This document shows positions 7,498 through 16,788 of a DNA stretch of 64,000 nucleotides, one piece after another. Source of the DNA: Salinibacter grassmerensis (GTDB lineage: Bacteria; Bacteroidota; Rhodothermia; Rhodothermales; Salinibacteraceae); the NCBI RefSeq assembly GCF_947077765.1, contig NZ_CAMTTF010000002.1, positions 310,001 to 374,000 on the forward strand. Direction: 5' to 3'. How positions within the stretch are numbered: the stretch's first letter is position 1; each line of letters starts with the position of its first letter. Both the position numbers and the translations under genes were made by a program. Under the pieces are notes generated by a model. The model did not search any database. It was not told where the DNA came from and saw only the letters and a list, made by a program, of their open reading frames with translations.

Positions 7498-8937
7498 ATG
7501 AGCGACGACCTGTTCGACACCATTGTCTCCCTGTCCAAGCAGCGCGGCTTCATCGTCCAGTCGTCCGAGATCTACGGCGGCCTGAGCGCCACCTACGACT
7601 ACGGCCCGATGGGGGTGGAGCTGAAGCGCAACGTGAAGGAGAAGTGGTGGCAGTCGATGGTGTACCAGAACGACGACATCGTGGGGCTGGACGCCTCCAT
7701 CATGATGCACCCGAAGACGTGGGACGCGTCGGGGCACACGGAGGCGTTCAACGACCCCCTCATCGACGACAAGGCCTCCGGGAATCGTTACCGGGCCGAC
7801 GAACTGATCGAGGACTACATCCGCGACCTCCAAGAGGACGGAGCGGAGGAGCACGCCGAGGAGGTCCACGAACGGCTGGTGGAGGCGCTGAACGCGGGCG
7901 ACGACATGAACGATGCGCTCCACGCGATCATCATGGACGAGGAGATTCCGGCGCCGGAGTCCGGCGCGTTCGACTGGACGGACGTGCGCCAGTTCAATCT
8001 CATGTTCGAGACGCAGATGGGGCCGGTGGATGGGCAAAAGGTGTTTCTGCGGCCCGAGACGGCCCAGGGCATCTTCGTCAATTTCCACAACGCCCGGGAG
8101 CCGGCCCGTCTGCACGTGCCATTCGGCGTGGCACAGATTGGCAAGGCGTTCCGCAATGAGATCGTGGCCCGGCAGTTCGTCTTCCGCACGCGGGAGTTTG
8201 AGCAGATGGAGATGCAGTACTTCGTGAAGCCGGGCACCGAGCTCGACTGGTACGAGCAATGGAAGGAGCGCCGAATGGCGTGGCACGAGAGCCTCGGCAT
8301 CGACCCGTCGAACCTCCGCTTCCACGAGCACGACCAGCTTTCGCACTACGCCAACGCGGCGGTCGACATCCAGTACAACTTCCCAATCGGCTGGAAGGAG
8401 CTGGAGGGCATCCACTCCCGGACCGACTATGACCTGAGCCGGCACGAAGAGTACTCCGGCAAGAAGATGTCGTACTACGACCCGTGGGAGGAGGAGCGCT
8501 ACACGCCGTACGTCGTGGAGACCTCCACGGGCCTCGACCGGACGCTCTTCATGGTGCTCTGCGACGCGTACTACGAGGAAGAGGTGAAGGGGGACACACG
8601 CTCGGTGCTTCGGTTTGACCCCGAGGTGGCACCCGTCCGCGCCGGCATCTTCCCGCTCACGGACAAAGAGGGCCTGCCGGACATTGCCCGCGAGATTGAG
8701 GACGACCTGAATCAGCACTTCAACGTCCGCTACGACGACCGCGGCTCGATGGGCAAGCGCTACCGCCGGCAGGACGAGGCAGGCACGCCCTTCTGCATCA
8801 CCGTCGACTTCGATACGCTCGACGACCAGACGGTGACGGTCCGCGACCGCGACACGATGGAGCAGGACCGCGTCGCCATCGACCAGCTGGCCACCTACAT
8901 CTTCGATCAGACGGCCAACTGGGAGGCGTCGGCGTAG
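7498..8937 (+). CDS. glyS: Glycine--tRNA ligase (dimeric, class II)
   Basis: A 479-residue alpha2-type glycyl-tRNA synthetase charging tRNA-Gly. The N-terminus has the family opening GFIVQSSEIYGG and YDYGPMGVELKRN. Class II motif 2 is FRNEIVARQFVFRTREFEQME, and motif 3 ends ETSTGLDRTLF. The C-terminal anticodon-binding domain contains PLTDKEGLPDIA and the GSMGKRYRRQDEAGTPFCITVD segment. Full length for the eukaryote/archaea-like single-chain form, so no separate glyQ is needed. The insertion at about residues 100-150 is very acidic, in keeping with a salt-in halophile. Monocistronic as far as can be seen. Confidence 0.97.
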   Translation: MSDDLFDTIVSLSKQRGFIVQSSEIYGGLSATYDYGPMGVELKRNVKEKWWQSMVYQNDDIVGLDASIMMHPKTWDASGHTEAFNDPLIDDKASGNRYRADELIEDYIRDLQEDGAEEHAEEVHERLVEALNAGDDMNDALHAIIMDEEIPAPESGAFDWTDVRQFNLMFETQMGPVDGQKVFLRPETAQGIFVNFHNAREPARLHVPFGVAQIGKAFRNEIVARQFVFRTREFEQMEMQYFVKPGTELDWYEQWKERRMAWHESLGIDPSNLRFHEHDQLSHYANAAVDIQYNFPIGWKELEGIHSRTDYDLSRHEEYSGKKMSYYDPWEEERYTPYVVETSTGLDRTLFMVLCDAYYEEEVKGDTRSVLRFDPEVAPVRAGIFPLTDKEGLPDIAREIEDDLNQHFNVRYDDRGSMGKRYRRQDEAGTPFCITVDFDTLDDQTVTVRDRDTMEQDRVAIDQLATYIFDQTANWEASA

Positions 8938-8962
8938 GACGGGAAGGGGAAGCCCGCAGAGG

Positions 8963-10150
8963 CTACCGGATAATCACGTCGTCCTGCGCCAGCACATCCA
9001 CCCGGTCGGGCGAGCACCCGAGGCGTTCGTGCAGAATCGCGGCCGTGTGCTCGGCGTATCGCGGCGGGGGGCGGAGCGCCCGGGCAGCCTCTTCCGGGTG
9101 CGGGAAGGCCGTCTGCCGGATCCCTGCCGGCGCGTCTGCCCAATCCAGAATCGTCTTCTCCACCGCGGGCTGTTCGAAGACGGTGGGGACGTCGCGCACG
9201 GTCCCGACTGGCACACCGTGTTCGTGGAGGTCCGCCAGCAGGGCATCGTGGTCGAACTGTCGAATCCGGTCCGCCAGAACGGCGTGTAGCACGTCGCGGT
9301 GGGCCACGCGCTCGGCGTTCGTGGCGAACCGTGGATCGTCGGCCAGGCCGGGCCGCCCCAGCACGTCACAGAGGGCCGCGAACTGGGGGTCGGTGCCCAC
9401 AGCAAGGACGATCGACTGGTCGTCGGCCGTGGAGTAGGGGGTGCCGTACGGGGCGATGTTGGGATGGGCCGAGCCCATGCGCTGCGGGCTGTGACCGGCC
9501 ACGAGCCAGTTGGTCGCCTGGTTGGCGAGGCCGCTCACGGCCGACTGGAGCAGGGAGACGGGGACGTACGCTCCGCCGCTGCCCTGCCCCCGTCGCAGCA
9601 GGGCCACGAGAAGTCCCTCTTTCAGCTGGTGCGCCGCCAGCACGTCCATCAGGGCCACCGGTAATTTCGTCGGCGGGCCGTCCGCGGGGCCGTTCATGTG
9701 CATGAAGCCGCTCTCTGCCTGGATGACGGCGTCATAGCCCGCCCGCTCGCGGTCGGGGCCGTAGCCGGTGACGTGTCCGTAGATCAGGTCGGGGTTGACG
9801 GCGGACAGCGTCTCGTAGTCGGCGCCCAGTGCCTCCGCCGTGCCGGGACGGTAGCTGGCGAGCACCACGTCGGCGTCCTCCGCCAGCTCGTGCAGGAGCG
9901 CCTGTCCCGCCTCCGTGGACAGGTTGAGGGCGATTGACTGCTTCCCATGGTTGCAGCAGCAAAAGTAGGCCGACCGGTCCTCGTGCCCGTCGCCGTCGAC
10001 ATCCGGCGCGTGCCACTGGCGGGTCACGTCGCCGTTCGTCCGGGGATTTTCGACCTTGAGCACCGTCGCCCCGAGCTCGGCGAAAAACTGGCCGACGCTG
10101 GGGCCGGCGAGGACGGAGGCAAGTTCCAGGACGACCAGATCATCGAGCAC
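8963..10150 (-). CDS. CaiB/BaiF-type CoA-transferase
   Basis: A 395-residue family III CoA-transferase. The N-terminal Rossmann part carries VLELASVLAGPSVGQFFAELGA and VLKVENP. Mid-protein GHVTGYGPD and the ALMDVLAA segment contain the catalytic-type Asp that forms a glutamyl/aspartyl-CoA intermediate in characterised members. The C-terminal HGVPVGTVRDVP and PPPRYAEHT motifs are also typical. These enzymes move CoA between carboxylic acids (carnitine, formyl/oxalyl, succinyl/malate and others), so the substrate is open. It converges on glyS (25 bases between stops) and diverges from the methyltransferase at 10266. No accessory acyl-CoA genes lie alongside. Confidence 0.9.
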   Translation of the reverse strand: MLDDLVVLELASVLAGPSVGQFFAELGATVLKVENPRTNGDVTRQWHAPDVDGDGHEDRSAYFCCCNHGKQSIALNLSTEAGQALLHELAEDADVVLASYRPGTAEALGADYETLSAVNPDLIYGHVTGYGPDRERAGYDAVIQAESGFMHMNGPADGPPTKLPVALMDVLAAHQLKEGLLVALLRRGQGSGGAYVPVSLLQSAVSGLANQATNWLVAGHSPQRMGSAHPNIAPYGTPYSTADDQSIVLAVGTDPQFAALCDVLGRPGLADDPRFATNAERVAHRDVLHAVLADRIRQFDHDALLADLHEHGVPVGTVRDVPTVFEQPAVEKTILDWADAPAGIRQTAFPHPEEAARALRPPPRYAEHTAAILHERLGCSPDRVDVLAQDDVIIR

Positions 10151-10265
10151 GAGGGAAATGCGTCTTGGAAGAAGTGTGGTCGGACGATACGGTGAACAAT
10201 CGATTCACCTTGAATTGAAAGTGCCCGGATGAGTTCGACCAAGCTAGCACGACGCGCTCCGCAAC

Positions 10266-10922
10266 ATGCCCACTGACCCCACGGCCTCTCCCCCGCCGCC
10301 CCAAACGTGGGCACGCTGGTGGAATCGGACCCGGTATCGGCTCTATGCGCCGGTCTACGACACGCTTGCGTGGCCGATGGAGCGTGGGCGGCAGCGCACT
10401 CTCCGGTGGCTCGACCCGGCCCCGGACGCCCGAATTTTGCTTTCGGGGTGCGGCACTGGGCTGGACCTGAAGTATCTCCCCTCCGAGACGCAGATCACGG
10501 CCCTCGACGCGGTGCCGGCGATGGTGCGCCGTGCGAAGGCACGGGCACGGACGCTCGGACTGGCGATCGACGCCCACGTCGGGGACGCCCATGCGCTCCC
10601 CTTCGAGGACGATTCGTTCGACGTTGTTCTGCTCCATCTGCTTCTGTCGGTGCTCCCGGATCCGGAGATGCTCCTGGCCGAGGCGGCGCGCGTACTAGCC
10701 CCAGGCGGACGCATCTCGATCTACGACAAATTTCTACCGCCGGACACGTCGCCCTCGCTGCCCCGTCGAGTCCTCAATCCGGTAGCCCGAGTGCTTGTCT
10801 CGGACTTCAACCGGCGGCTGTGGCCAATGCTTGCGGGAACGCGGCTCCGCATCACGGCACACCGCGACGCTGGGCTCTGGGGGCTGTACACCGCCTCCGT
10901 CGCGCGCCAGAGCGCTGGGTGA
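10266..10922 (+). CDS. Class I SAM-dependent methyltransferase
   Basis: A 218-residue Methyltransf_11-type enzyme. The N-terminal RYRLYAPVYDTLAWPMERGR segment is typical of UbiE/PmtA-like methyltransferases. The SAM-binding motif I is ILLSGCGTGLDLKYL, motif II VGDAHALPFEDDSFDVVLLHLLLSV, and motif III VLAPGGRISIYDKFL. Small size and lack of other domains fit a small-molecule or lipid methyltransferase. Phosphatidylethanolamine or quinone substrates are possible but unproven. Divergent from the CoA-transferase with 115 bases between starts. Confidence 0.85.
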   Translation: MPTDPTASPPPPQTWARWWNRTRYRLYAPVYDTLAWPMERGRQRTLRWLDPAPDARILLSGCGTGLDLKYLPSETQITALDAVPAMVRRAKARARTLGLAIDAHVGDAHALPFEDDSFDVVLLHLLLSVLPDPEMLLAEAARVLAPGGRISIYDKFLPPDTSPSLPRRVLNPVARVLVSDFNRRLWPMLAGTRLRITAHRDAGLWGLYTASVARQSAG

Positions 10923-11000
10923 CCTGGGGGACGAGAGGCCCGAGAACGCGGACGGACGGTCCACGAGAGGCCGAGGGAGGTGTCAGGGAGGAATTTCGCC

Positions 11001-11043
11001 AAATAGAAAGCCCCCGGCCGGACTAAGAGAGTCCGACCGGGGG
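11001..11043 (-). terminator. Intrinsic terminator downstream of hsp20
   Basis: A 14-bp stem (11011-11024 with 11030-11043, one G-T pair) and a five-base loop. Read on the minus strand it is followed by CTTTCTATTT. It lies about 90 bases beyond the Hsp20 stop. On the plus strand there is no T-run after it, so it is assigned to the minus-strand gene. Confidence 0.75.
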
Positions 11044-11133
11044 ACGGAGCCGCACCCGATCACAACTCGCCGCTGATGCGGGCCCCAAGCGCTCCGAGAA
11101 GCCCGCAGGGATCGGACGCGTGGTGCCACTTGG

Positions 11134-11577
11134 CTACTGGATCTCAATCTGGCGACGCGTGCTCTCTTTCGTCTTCGGAACATGGATCGTCAGCACGCCG
11201 CCGTCGTAGGTCGCCTCAATGTTATCGGCGTCCACGGCGTTCGGGAGCGTGAACGTGCGGTGGAAGGTGCCAAAAGCACGCTCCACGCGGACGGCGTCTT
11301 CCCCCTCTTCTGTCCGCTCGCTGGTGCGCTCGCCGCTCACCGTGAGCGTGCGATTTTGGAGGTTGATGCTGATGTCGTCTGCGCTCATGCCCGGCACGTC
11401 TAGGCGCAGGCGGTAGTCGTCGTCCGTCTCCGTCAGGTCGGTGCTCGGCGACCACACCGCGGACGTGTCGCGGTCCCCGCCGTCGGTGCGGCCGAAGAAC
11501 TGGTCGAAGAGGCCGTCCACCTCGCGCTGCAGGGTGCGAAGGGTACGGTTCGGCGTTTGGCGCGTCAACCGTGTCAT
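11134..11577 (-). CDS. Hsp20/alpha-crystallin small heat-shock protein
   Basis: A 147-residue ATP-independent holdase chaperone. A short N-terminal arm (MTRLTRQ, LQREVDGLFDQFF) leads into the alpha-crystallin domain, which starts at PSTDLTETDDDYRLRLDVPGM and ends with the conserved GVLTIHVPK motif and a short C-terminal tail. The ATG at 11577 is preferred over one six codons upstream because the arm then matches the family length. It stands alone on the minus strand with an intrinsic terminator behind it. No CIRCE element was found upstream; a 6-bp inverted repeat lies about 40 bases before the start. Confidence 0.93.
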   Translation of the reverse strand: MTRLTRQTPNRTLRTLQREVDGLFDQFFGRTDGGDRDTSAVWSPSTDLTETDDDYRLRLDVPGMSADDISINLQNRTLTVSGERTSERTEEGEDAVRVERAFGTFHRTFTLPNAVDADNIEATYDGGVLTIHVPKTKESTRRQIEIQ

Positions 11578-11951
11578 AAGTATCACCTTGTGCAACCGTC
11601 TTGTTCAACAGTTTGGCGAACAGGTTCGCAGCGGTATGAACAAGTCTCAGGGGCGGGCACTGGCCGTGCCCGCGTCGTCAACAAATCCACCCAAGTGCAC
11701 AATCAACGTGCGTGCCATCCCGCCGAGCGCCCGGGACAGTCCGAAAACCCGACAGGCGGCTCTGTCGCCCCGACAGAGCATGGCTGTAGATCTGACACGC
11801 ACCTCTGCCGTCCTGAGTAGGAATCCGTTCTCCGCATGATGTTCTCGGGAGACCGCCGGCAGATCTTGCAGAATGGAAAGAGTTTCGGGGAATCGGAGGG
11901 GGGCGAGAGCAGTACATTAATTGCGTTCAGCCCAGTCTTTTCGCCCTGTCC
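11578..11951. other. Divergent promoter region between hsp20 and photolyase genes
   Basis: 374 bases with no gene, carrying both divergent promoters. An inverted repeat GCGAAC-AG-GTTCGC (11616-11629) lies 40 bases upstream of the Hsp20 start and could be an operator; this is only a guess. No CIRCE-type repeat is present. The frames crossing it resemble nothing known. Confidence 0.4.
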
Positions 11952-13433
11952 ATGCCGTCACGCACGCAGATCGTCTGGTACAAGCGGGACCTGCGGGTCG
12001 GCGATCATCGCCCTCTCGCCGAGGCCGCCGACCGAGGGCCGGTGCTGCCCCTCTACGTGGCGGAGCCGTCCATTGCGGCGGGGGCAGACTATCATCCGCG
12101 CCACTGGACGCTGATTCGGGAGGCGCTCATTGAACTGCGGGCCCGCCTCGCAAAGCGGGGACAGCCTCTGGTCGTGCGCTGCGGCGAAATGCGGGGGATC
12201 CTCGACTCGTTGCGGGCAACCGCCGGTCCGCTCCGTCTTTGGGCCCACGAACAAACCGGCAACCAGCGCATGCTCGAGCGGGACCAGCGCGTCCGCGACT
12301 GGGCCCGCGCCCACGAGATCCCGTTTACGGAGGTGCCGAGCCGAGGGGTCGTGCGCGGGCCGCACGACCGCGATGAATGGGCGGACCAGTGGGAGGCGTT
12401 CATGGACCGGCCGCTCGTGCATCCCCCCGACGCGCTCCAACCGGTCGAAGCCGTAGAACCCGGGCCGATGCCATCCCACGCCGACCTGGGCCTCCGGCCG
12501 TCGACCGCCGCCCTTCAGCAAATTGGAGAGGCGGAGGCCCACCGGACCCTCGACTCGTTCTTCCGCGAACGGGGGCGCACCTACCGCCGGGCCATGTCGC
12601 GACCCGCCCCTGCGCAGACGGAATGCTCGCGGATATCGGTGCACCTAGCCTACGGCACGATCAGTCTGCGGCGGGTGGTCTACGAGCTGCGACGGCGACA
12701 GGAAGAGCTTCGGGGGAAGAGCGGCCCGGACGCCGCGGCCCGCCGCAAGGCGCTGAGCAGCTTCGACAGCCGCCTGCACTGGCACAGCCACTTTACGCAG
12801 AAGCTGGAGGACGCGCCCCGCATTGAAACAGAGAGCTACATCCCCGCCTTCGATGATCTCCGTGCCGACGATTGGGACCCGTCTCTCTACGACGCATGGC
12901 TCTACGGCCGGACCGGCTTTCCCATGGTCGACGCGTGCATGCGGCACCTACGAGCCACCGGCTGGCTCAACTTTCGGATGCGGGCGATGCTCTGCTCGTT
13001 TGCGGCCTACGACTGCTGGCTCGACTGGCGCCGGTTCGCGCCCACCTACGGCGGCCTCATGGCCGACTACGTGCCCGGCATCCATTACCCGCAGGTGCAG
13101 ATGCAGTCCGGCACGACCGGCATCAACCGCGTTCGCATCTACAATCCGATAAAGCAGGGCAAGGAGCAGGATCCCGACGGCACGTACATCCGGCGGTGGG
13201 TCCCCGAACTGTCGCACCTCGACACGACCGCGTACGTCCACGAGCCCTGGCGCATGTCCCCCATCGAGCAGCGCGCCGCCGGCTGCGTGATTGGAGAGGA
13301 CTACCCCGAGCGCGTGGTGGACCACAACGACGCGTACCACCACGCCCAGGACACCATTCACGAGTGTCGGCAACGCCCCGAGGTCCAGGCACAGGCCGAC
13401 ACCGTGCTGGAGCAGCACGGCAGCCGGGCCTGA
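11952..13433 (+). CDS. Photolyase/cryptochrome-family flavoprotein
   Basis: A 493-residue protein. The N-terminal antenna domain begins IVWYKRDLRVGDHRPLAEA. The C-terminal FAD domain has SRLHWHSHFTQKLED, YGRTGFPMVDACMRHL, TGWLNFRMRAMLCSF and RIYNPIKQG. It is expected to repair UV-induced pyrimidine dimers with blue light, or to act as a light sensor. E. coli PhrB has a WQWA segment carrying electron-transfer tryptophans, whereas this protein reads YPQVQMQSGTTGIN, so the classical tryptophan chain is not preserved there. The combination matches a separate bacterial photolyase-like group rather than class I CPD enzymes. Substrate (CPD, 6-4 or ssDNA) cannot be fixed. Confidence 0.88.
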   Translation: MPSRTQIVWYKRDLRVGDHRPLAEAADRGPVLPLYVAEPSIAAGADYHPRHWTLIREALIELRARLAKRGQPLVVRCGEMRGILDSLRATAGPLRLWAHEQTGNQRMLERDQRVRDWARAHEIPFTEVPSRGVVRGPHDRDEWADQWEAFMDRPLVHPPDALQPVEAVEPGPMPSHADLGLRPSTAALQQIGEAEAHRTLDSFFRERGRTYRRAMSRPAPAQTECSRISVHLAYGTISLRRVVYELRRRQEELRGKSGPDAAARRKALSSFDSRLHWHSHFTQKLEDAPRIETESYIPAFDDLRADDWDPSLYDAWLYGRTGFPMVDACMRHLRATGWLNFRMRAMLCSFAAYDCWLDWRRFAPTYGGLMADYVPGIHYPQVQMQSGTTGINRVRIYNPIKQGKEQDPDGTYIRRWVPELSHLDTTAYVHEPWRMSPIEQRAAGCVIGEDYPERVVDHNDAYHHAQDTIHECRQRPEVQAQADTVLEQHGSRA

Positions 13434-13720
13434 GCCATGGTTGAGAAAGACGGCTCCGCTGAAAACCGGCGCCTCGCCGGGGGGCGAGAAGCTGAAGTCC
13501 GTGTAACAGGAGGAACCCAAACGGACCCGAAAGATACCGGAAACAGCTTATGAATGATGAAGTCCTCACGATGACTGCTCCCTCGCACACATACTGTTGT
13601 TGCTGTCCGTGCACTCGTGCATGAACCGCGTGGTGAACGGCCGGCCCTACTGCCTCCGCCCACCGGTTCCGCCGGGGGCTTTTTTAGTTTCCCTCCCTTC
13701 GACGAGCCATCGCCCACGTC

Positions 13721-14668
13721 ATGAATGCCTACATCATCTACGAGAATGAAGACTGGATGCCGCCCCTCCGGTCGGCGCTCGACGCGGCGGACGTGCCCTA
13801 CGAAGAGTGGTTCGTGAACGATGGGCACTTCGACGTCACGGGCACGCCGCCCGAGGGCGTCTTCCTGAACCGCATGAGCGCGTCCTCCCACACGCGTGGC
13901 CATGGCCCGGCCGTCGAGCACACGCGCCAGCTGATCGCCTGGCTGGAGCGACACGGGCGGCGCGTCGTCAATGGCTCCCGCGCCTTCGAACTGGAAATCA
14001 GCAAGGTGCAGCAGCACGCCGCCCTGGAGCAGTCCGGGCTGCGGACCCCGGCCACGCGGGCCGTTGCGGGCGGGCCGGAGGCGCTGTTGGAGGCCGCGCA
14101 GGACGTGCCCACCCCGTTTGTGACGAAGCACAACCGCGGCGGGAAAGGGCTCGGGGTGCAGCTCTTCCGCACCCACGAAGCGTTCGAGGAAGCGGTGCAC
14201 GCCGGCGACATTCCCACGCCGCCGGCCCACATCACCCTCCTGCAGCAGTTCGTGGAGGCGGCGGAGCCGTTCATCACGCGCTGCGAGTTCGTGGACGGCG
14301 AGTTCCTGTACGCCATCACGTCCGATACCAGCGACGGCTTCGAGCTCTGCCCGGCCGACGCCTGCCGCACCGACGAGGACCGCTGTGCCGTAGACGGGGA
14401 CGACTCGCTCTTTGCCCTCCGCGAGGACGTGCCCGCGGCCCTCATCGACCGCTACAAGGCCTTTCTCGACCGTGAGCAGATCGACGTTGCGGGCATCGAG
14501 TTTATTGAAGACACCGATGGGCAAATCTGGACCTACGACATCAACGGCACCACCAACTACTCGCCCGAGGTCGAAGACGAGCACGACCTGAGCGGCATGG
14601 CCGCCGTTGCCGACCTCCTGAAGCGGGAACTCGAGGCAGCGGCCACTGGCGAGGGCATTCCCTCCTGA
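13721..14668 (+). CDS. ATP-grasp ligase (RimK-like)
   Basis: A 315-residue single-chain ATP-grasp enzyme. The N-terminal part (to about 90) is a pre-ATP-grasp fold. The ATP-binding strand-loop is FVTKHNRGGKGLGVQLF at about 133-149, and the metal-binding C-terminal end is IEFIEDTDGQIWTYDING followed by TTNYS. Such enzymes form amide bonds by activating a carboxylate as acyl phosphate, as in RimK glutamylation, peptide or cofactor synthesis. No RimK substrate or lysine-carrier gene is nearby. It lies 50 bases upstream of a flavin-dependent monooxygenase in the same direction, probably one operon, which suggests a small-molecule pathway. Substrate unknown. Confidence 0.8.
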   Translation: MNAYIIYENEDWMPPLRSALDAADVPYEEWFVNDGHFDVTGTPPEGVFLNRMSASSHTRGHGPAVEHTRQLIAWLERHGRRVVNGSRAFELEISKVQQHAALEQSGLRTPATRAVAGGPEALLEAAQDVPTPFVTKHNRGGKGLGVQLFRTHEAFEEAVHAGDIPTPPAHITLLQQFVEAAEPFITRCEFVDGEFLYAITSDTSDGFELCPADACRTDEDRCAVDGDDSLFALREDVPAALIDRYKAFLDREQIDVAGIEFIEDTDGQIWTYDINGTTNYSPEVEDEHDLSGMAAVADLLKRELEAAATGEGIPS

Positions 14669-14718
14669 CTCTGCTTTCCATCCCTCACCCTTCTTCTCCC
14701 CGACGCCCAACATCTCTG

Positions 14719-15771
14719 ATGATCGACCTTGGCATCTGGCTTCCCATCTTTGGCGGCTGGCTCCGCAACGTGGACGACGAGGGCATGCCGCCCACGTTCG
14801 AGTACAACCGGAAGGTGGCACAGGCCGCCGACGACGCCGGCTTCTCGACGATGCTCATCGCCGAGCTCAACCTGAACGACATCAACGGCCCGTCGCACCC
14901 GGCCCTGGAATGCTGGACCACGGCCTCGGCCCTCGCCCCGGTGACGGACGACATCCGCATCATGGCCGCCATCCGCCCCGGCTTCCGCGAGCCGGCCGTG
15001 ACCGCCAAGATGGCCTCCAACATCGATCACATCTCCGACGGGCGGTTCGAGATCAACCTCGTATCGGCCTGGTGGGAGGAGGAGATGAAAATGTACGTCG
15101 GTGACTGGCTCGACCACAGCGATCGCTACGACCGCTCCACCGAGTTTGTGCAGATCCTGAAGGGGCTCTGGTCGCAGGAGCGCTTCTCATTCGACGGCGA
15201 TTTCTATACCATCGAGGACACGATCCTGCAGCCCAAGCCCGTCCAGCCCGGCGGTGTGCCCGTCTACGCGGGCGGCGGCTCCGAGGAGGGACGCAACATG
15301 ATTGCCACCCACTGCGACCACTACCTCATGCACGGCGGCACGGTCGACAAGATTGCCGGCGACATTGAGGACCTACGCGAGCGCCGCGCCGAGAAGGGCC
15401 ACGACCCCGACGCGATGAAGTTCGGTATGGCGGCGTACATGATCTGCCGCGACAGTGAGCAGGAGGCCCGCGAGGAGCTCGACCGCATCACCTCGGTCGA
15501 CTACGAGGCCGAGGGCTTCGACAGCTACGACGACTTCGTGGAGCACTCCGAGCTCGACTCGGAGGTCGACCTCAAAGACTATTCGGTCTCGAACCGTGGC
15601 CTGCGGCCCGACCTGGTGGGGACACCGGATCAGATCGTGGAAAAGCTGAATGCGTACGCCGACGTGGGGCTCGACCTCGTGCTGCTTCAGTGCAGCCCAA
15701 TGCTGGAGGAGGTGCAGCGGATTGGGCGCGAGGTCATTCCGCGACTGAAGTCGGCCCCGGTACAGGGGTAG
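14719..15771 (+). CDS. Luciferase-like (LLM) flavin-dependent monooxygenase
   Basis: A 350-residue TIM-barrel oxidoreductase of the LLM/SsuD class. It opens with LGIWLPIFGGWLRNV and shows AAIRPGFREPAVTAKMASNID, the SDGRFEINLVSAWWEEE strand and PVYAGGGSEEGRNM. These are hallmark segments of FMN- or F420-dependent alkanesulfonate-monooxygenase relatives. It would use reduced flavin and O2 (or F420) on a small substrate, possibly sulfonated or amine-containing. Partner flavin reductase and transporter genes are absent here. It follows the ATP-grasp gene by 50 bases, and the pairing hints at a joint pathway. Length is normal. Confidence 0.87.
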   Translation: MIDLGIWLPIFGGWLRNVDDEGMPPTFEYNRKVAQAADDAGFSTMLIAELNLNDINGPSHPALECWTTASALAPVTDDIRIMAAIRPGFREPAVTAKMASNIDHISDGRFEINLVSAWWEEEMKMYVGDWLDHSDRYDRSTEFVQILKGLWSQERFSFDGDFYTIEDTILQPKPVQPGGVPVYAGGGSEEGRNMIATHCDHYLMHGGTVDKIAGDIEDLRERRAEKGHDPDAMKFGMAAYMICRDSEQEAREELDRITSVDYEAEGFDSYDDFVEHSELDSEVDLKDYSVSNRGLRPDLVGTPDQIVEKLNAYADVGLDLVLLQCSPMLEEVQRIGREVIPRLKSAPVQG

Positions 15772-15936
15772 TGCCGCAGCGGGCCGTCGTCGAGTCGAGA
15801 GGTTTGCGGGTGCCGGCGGGCCGGGGCTTGGAGAGCGACAGCGGCGGGGCCCTTCGGCCCGCGGGCCCCACGCCAAGCATTGGACGAGACCAGAGGACAG
15901 TGGCCCGGTGACGGAGAAGACGGCCGGGGTCGTGTG

Positions 15937-16773
15937 CTACGAACCGTCCGTGTCGTCGCGCTGAAGCACGTCTACGCCGAGGCGGTCCTGCAACTCGTCG
16001 ACCCGGCTGCGACTCACGCTGACCCGCGTGCCGTTTTTGAGGCGCACGGCGTAGTTGCCACCGCCCCCACGCAGGACCAGTTCAATCTCGTCAAGCCGGA
16101 CAATGGCCGACCGGTGCACCCGGACGAATGTATCGGGGTCGAGGCGGGACGCGAGGGTCTTCATGCGCTCGCGGATGACATAGGTGTCCTCGTCCGTGTG
16201 CAGCTCCGCGTAGGAGCCGTCGGCGGTGATGTGGGTCAGATCGTCGACGGGCACGATGCGGGCCTTGCCGCGCCCCTGCACGGCGATTCGTTCCAGGTAT
16301 GGCTCGTTGCGGGGACTCTCCTCCTCCAGAAGGGACGGGTCTCGTTCCTGCAGAAGCCGCAGGAGCCGATCGGAAACGGCCTCGCCCTCCCGGTTGGCAA
16401 TCTGCTCGCGGGCGCGCCGCAGGGCCTCCTCGAACCGCTCGTCGTCGAACGGCTTCAGCAAATAGTCCACCGCGGCGAGGTCGAACGCCTTGATGGCGTA
16501 CTGGTCGTAGGCGGTCACGAACACGGTGACGGGCATGTCCCCCGTTCCAATCTCCTCAATCACGTCGATGCCGTTCATCCCGGGCATCTGCACGTCCAGG
16601 AAGACAAGGTCGGGGGCCTGTTCGTGGATGGCATCGACGGCCTCGAAACCGTCTTCGGCCGTATCGGCCACGGTGACCGCCGAGGCATCCGTCAGAAGTT
16701 CGTGCAGGCGCTCGCGGGCCAGCGGCTCGTCGTCCACGATGAGGGCGCGAATGGGGGCGGCGTCAGGAGCCAT
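15937..16773 (-). CDS. LytTR-family response regulator
   Basis: A 278-residue regulator. The receiver domain (about 8-125) has acidic pocket residues D14 and D15, phospho-acceptor Asp60 in LVFLDVQMPGMNG, Thr87 and Lys107 (LLKPF). The LytTR DNA-binding domain (about 160-270) contains HITADGSYAELHTDEDTYVIR and FVRVHRSAIVRLDEIE. It is expected to bind paired short direct repeats and to be phosphorylated by the kinase encoded 15 bases upstream. LytTR systems govern cell-surface and autolysis functions in other bacteria. The target here is unknown, but a TonB-dependent receptor gene precedes the pair. Confidence 0.93.
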   Translation of the reverse strand: MAPDAAPIRALIVDDEPLARERLHELLTDASAVTVADTAEDGFEAVDAIHEQAPDLVFLDVQMPGMNGIDVIEEIGTGDMPVTVFVTAYDQYAIKAFDLAAVDYLLKPFDDERFEEALRRAREQIANREGEAVSDRLLRLLQERDPSLLEEESPRNEPYLERIAVQGRGKARIVPVDDLTHITADGSYAELHTDEDTYVIRERMKTLASRLDPDTFVRVHRSAIVRLDEIELVLRGGGGNYAVRLKNGTRVSVSRSRVDELQDRLGVDVLQRDDTDGS

Positions 16774-16788
16774 GGCGGGGGCGAGCAG

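Noticed and set aside
7480-8718. 412-codon minus-strand frame
   Set aside because: Shadow of glycyl-tRNA synthetase.
11578-11660. CIRCE heat-shock operator before hsp20
   Set aside because: The needed 9-base arms are absent; only an unrelated 6-base repeat is present.
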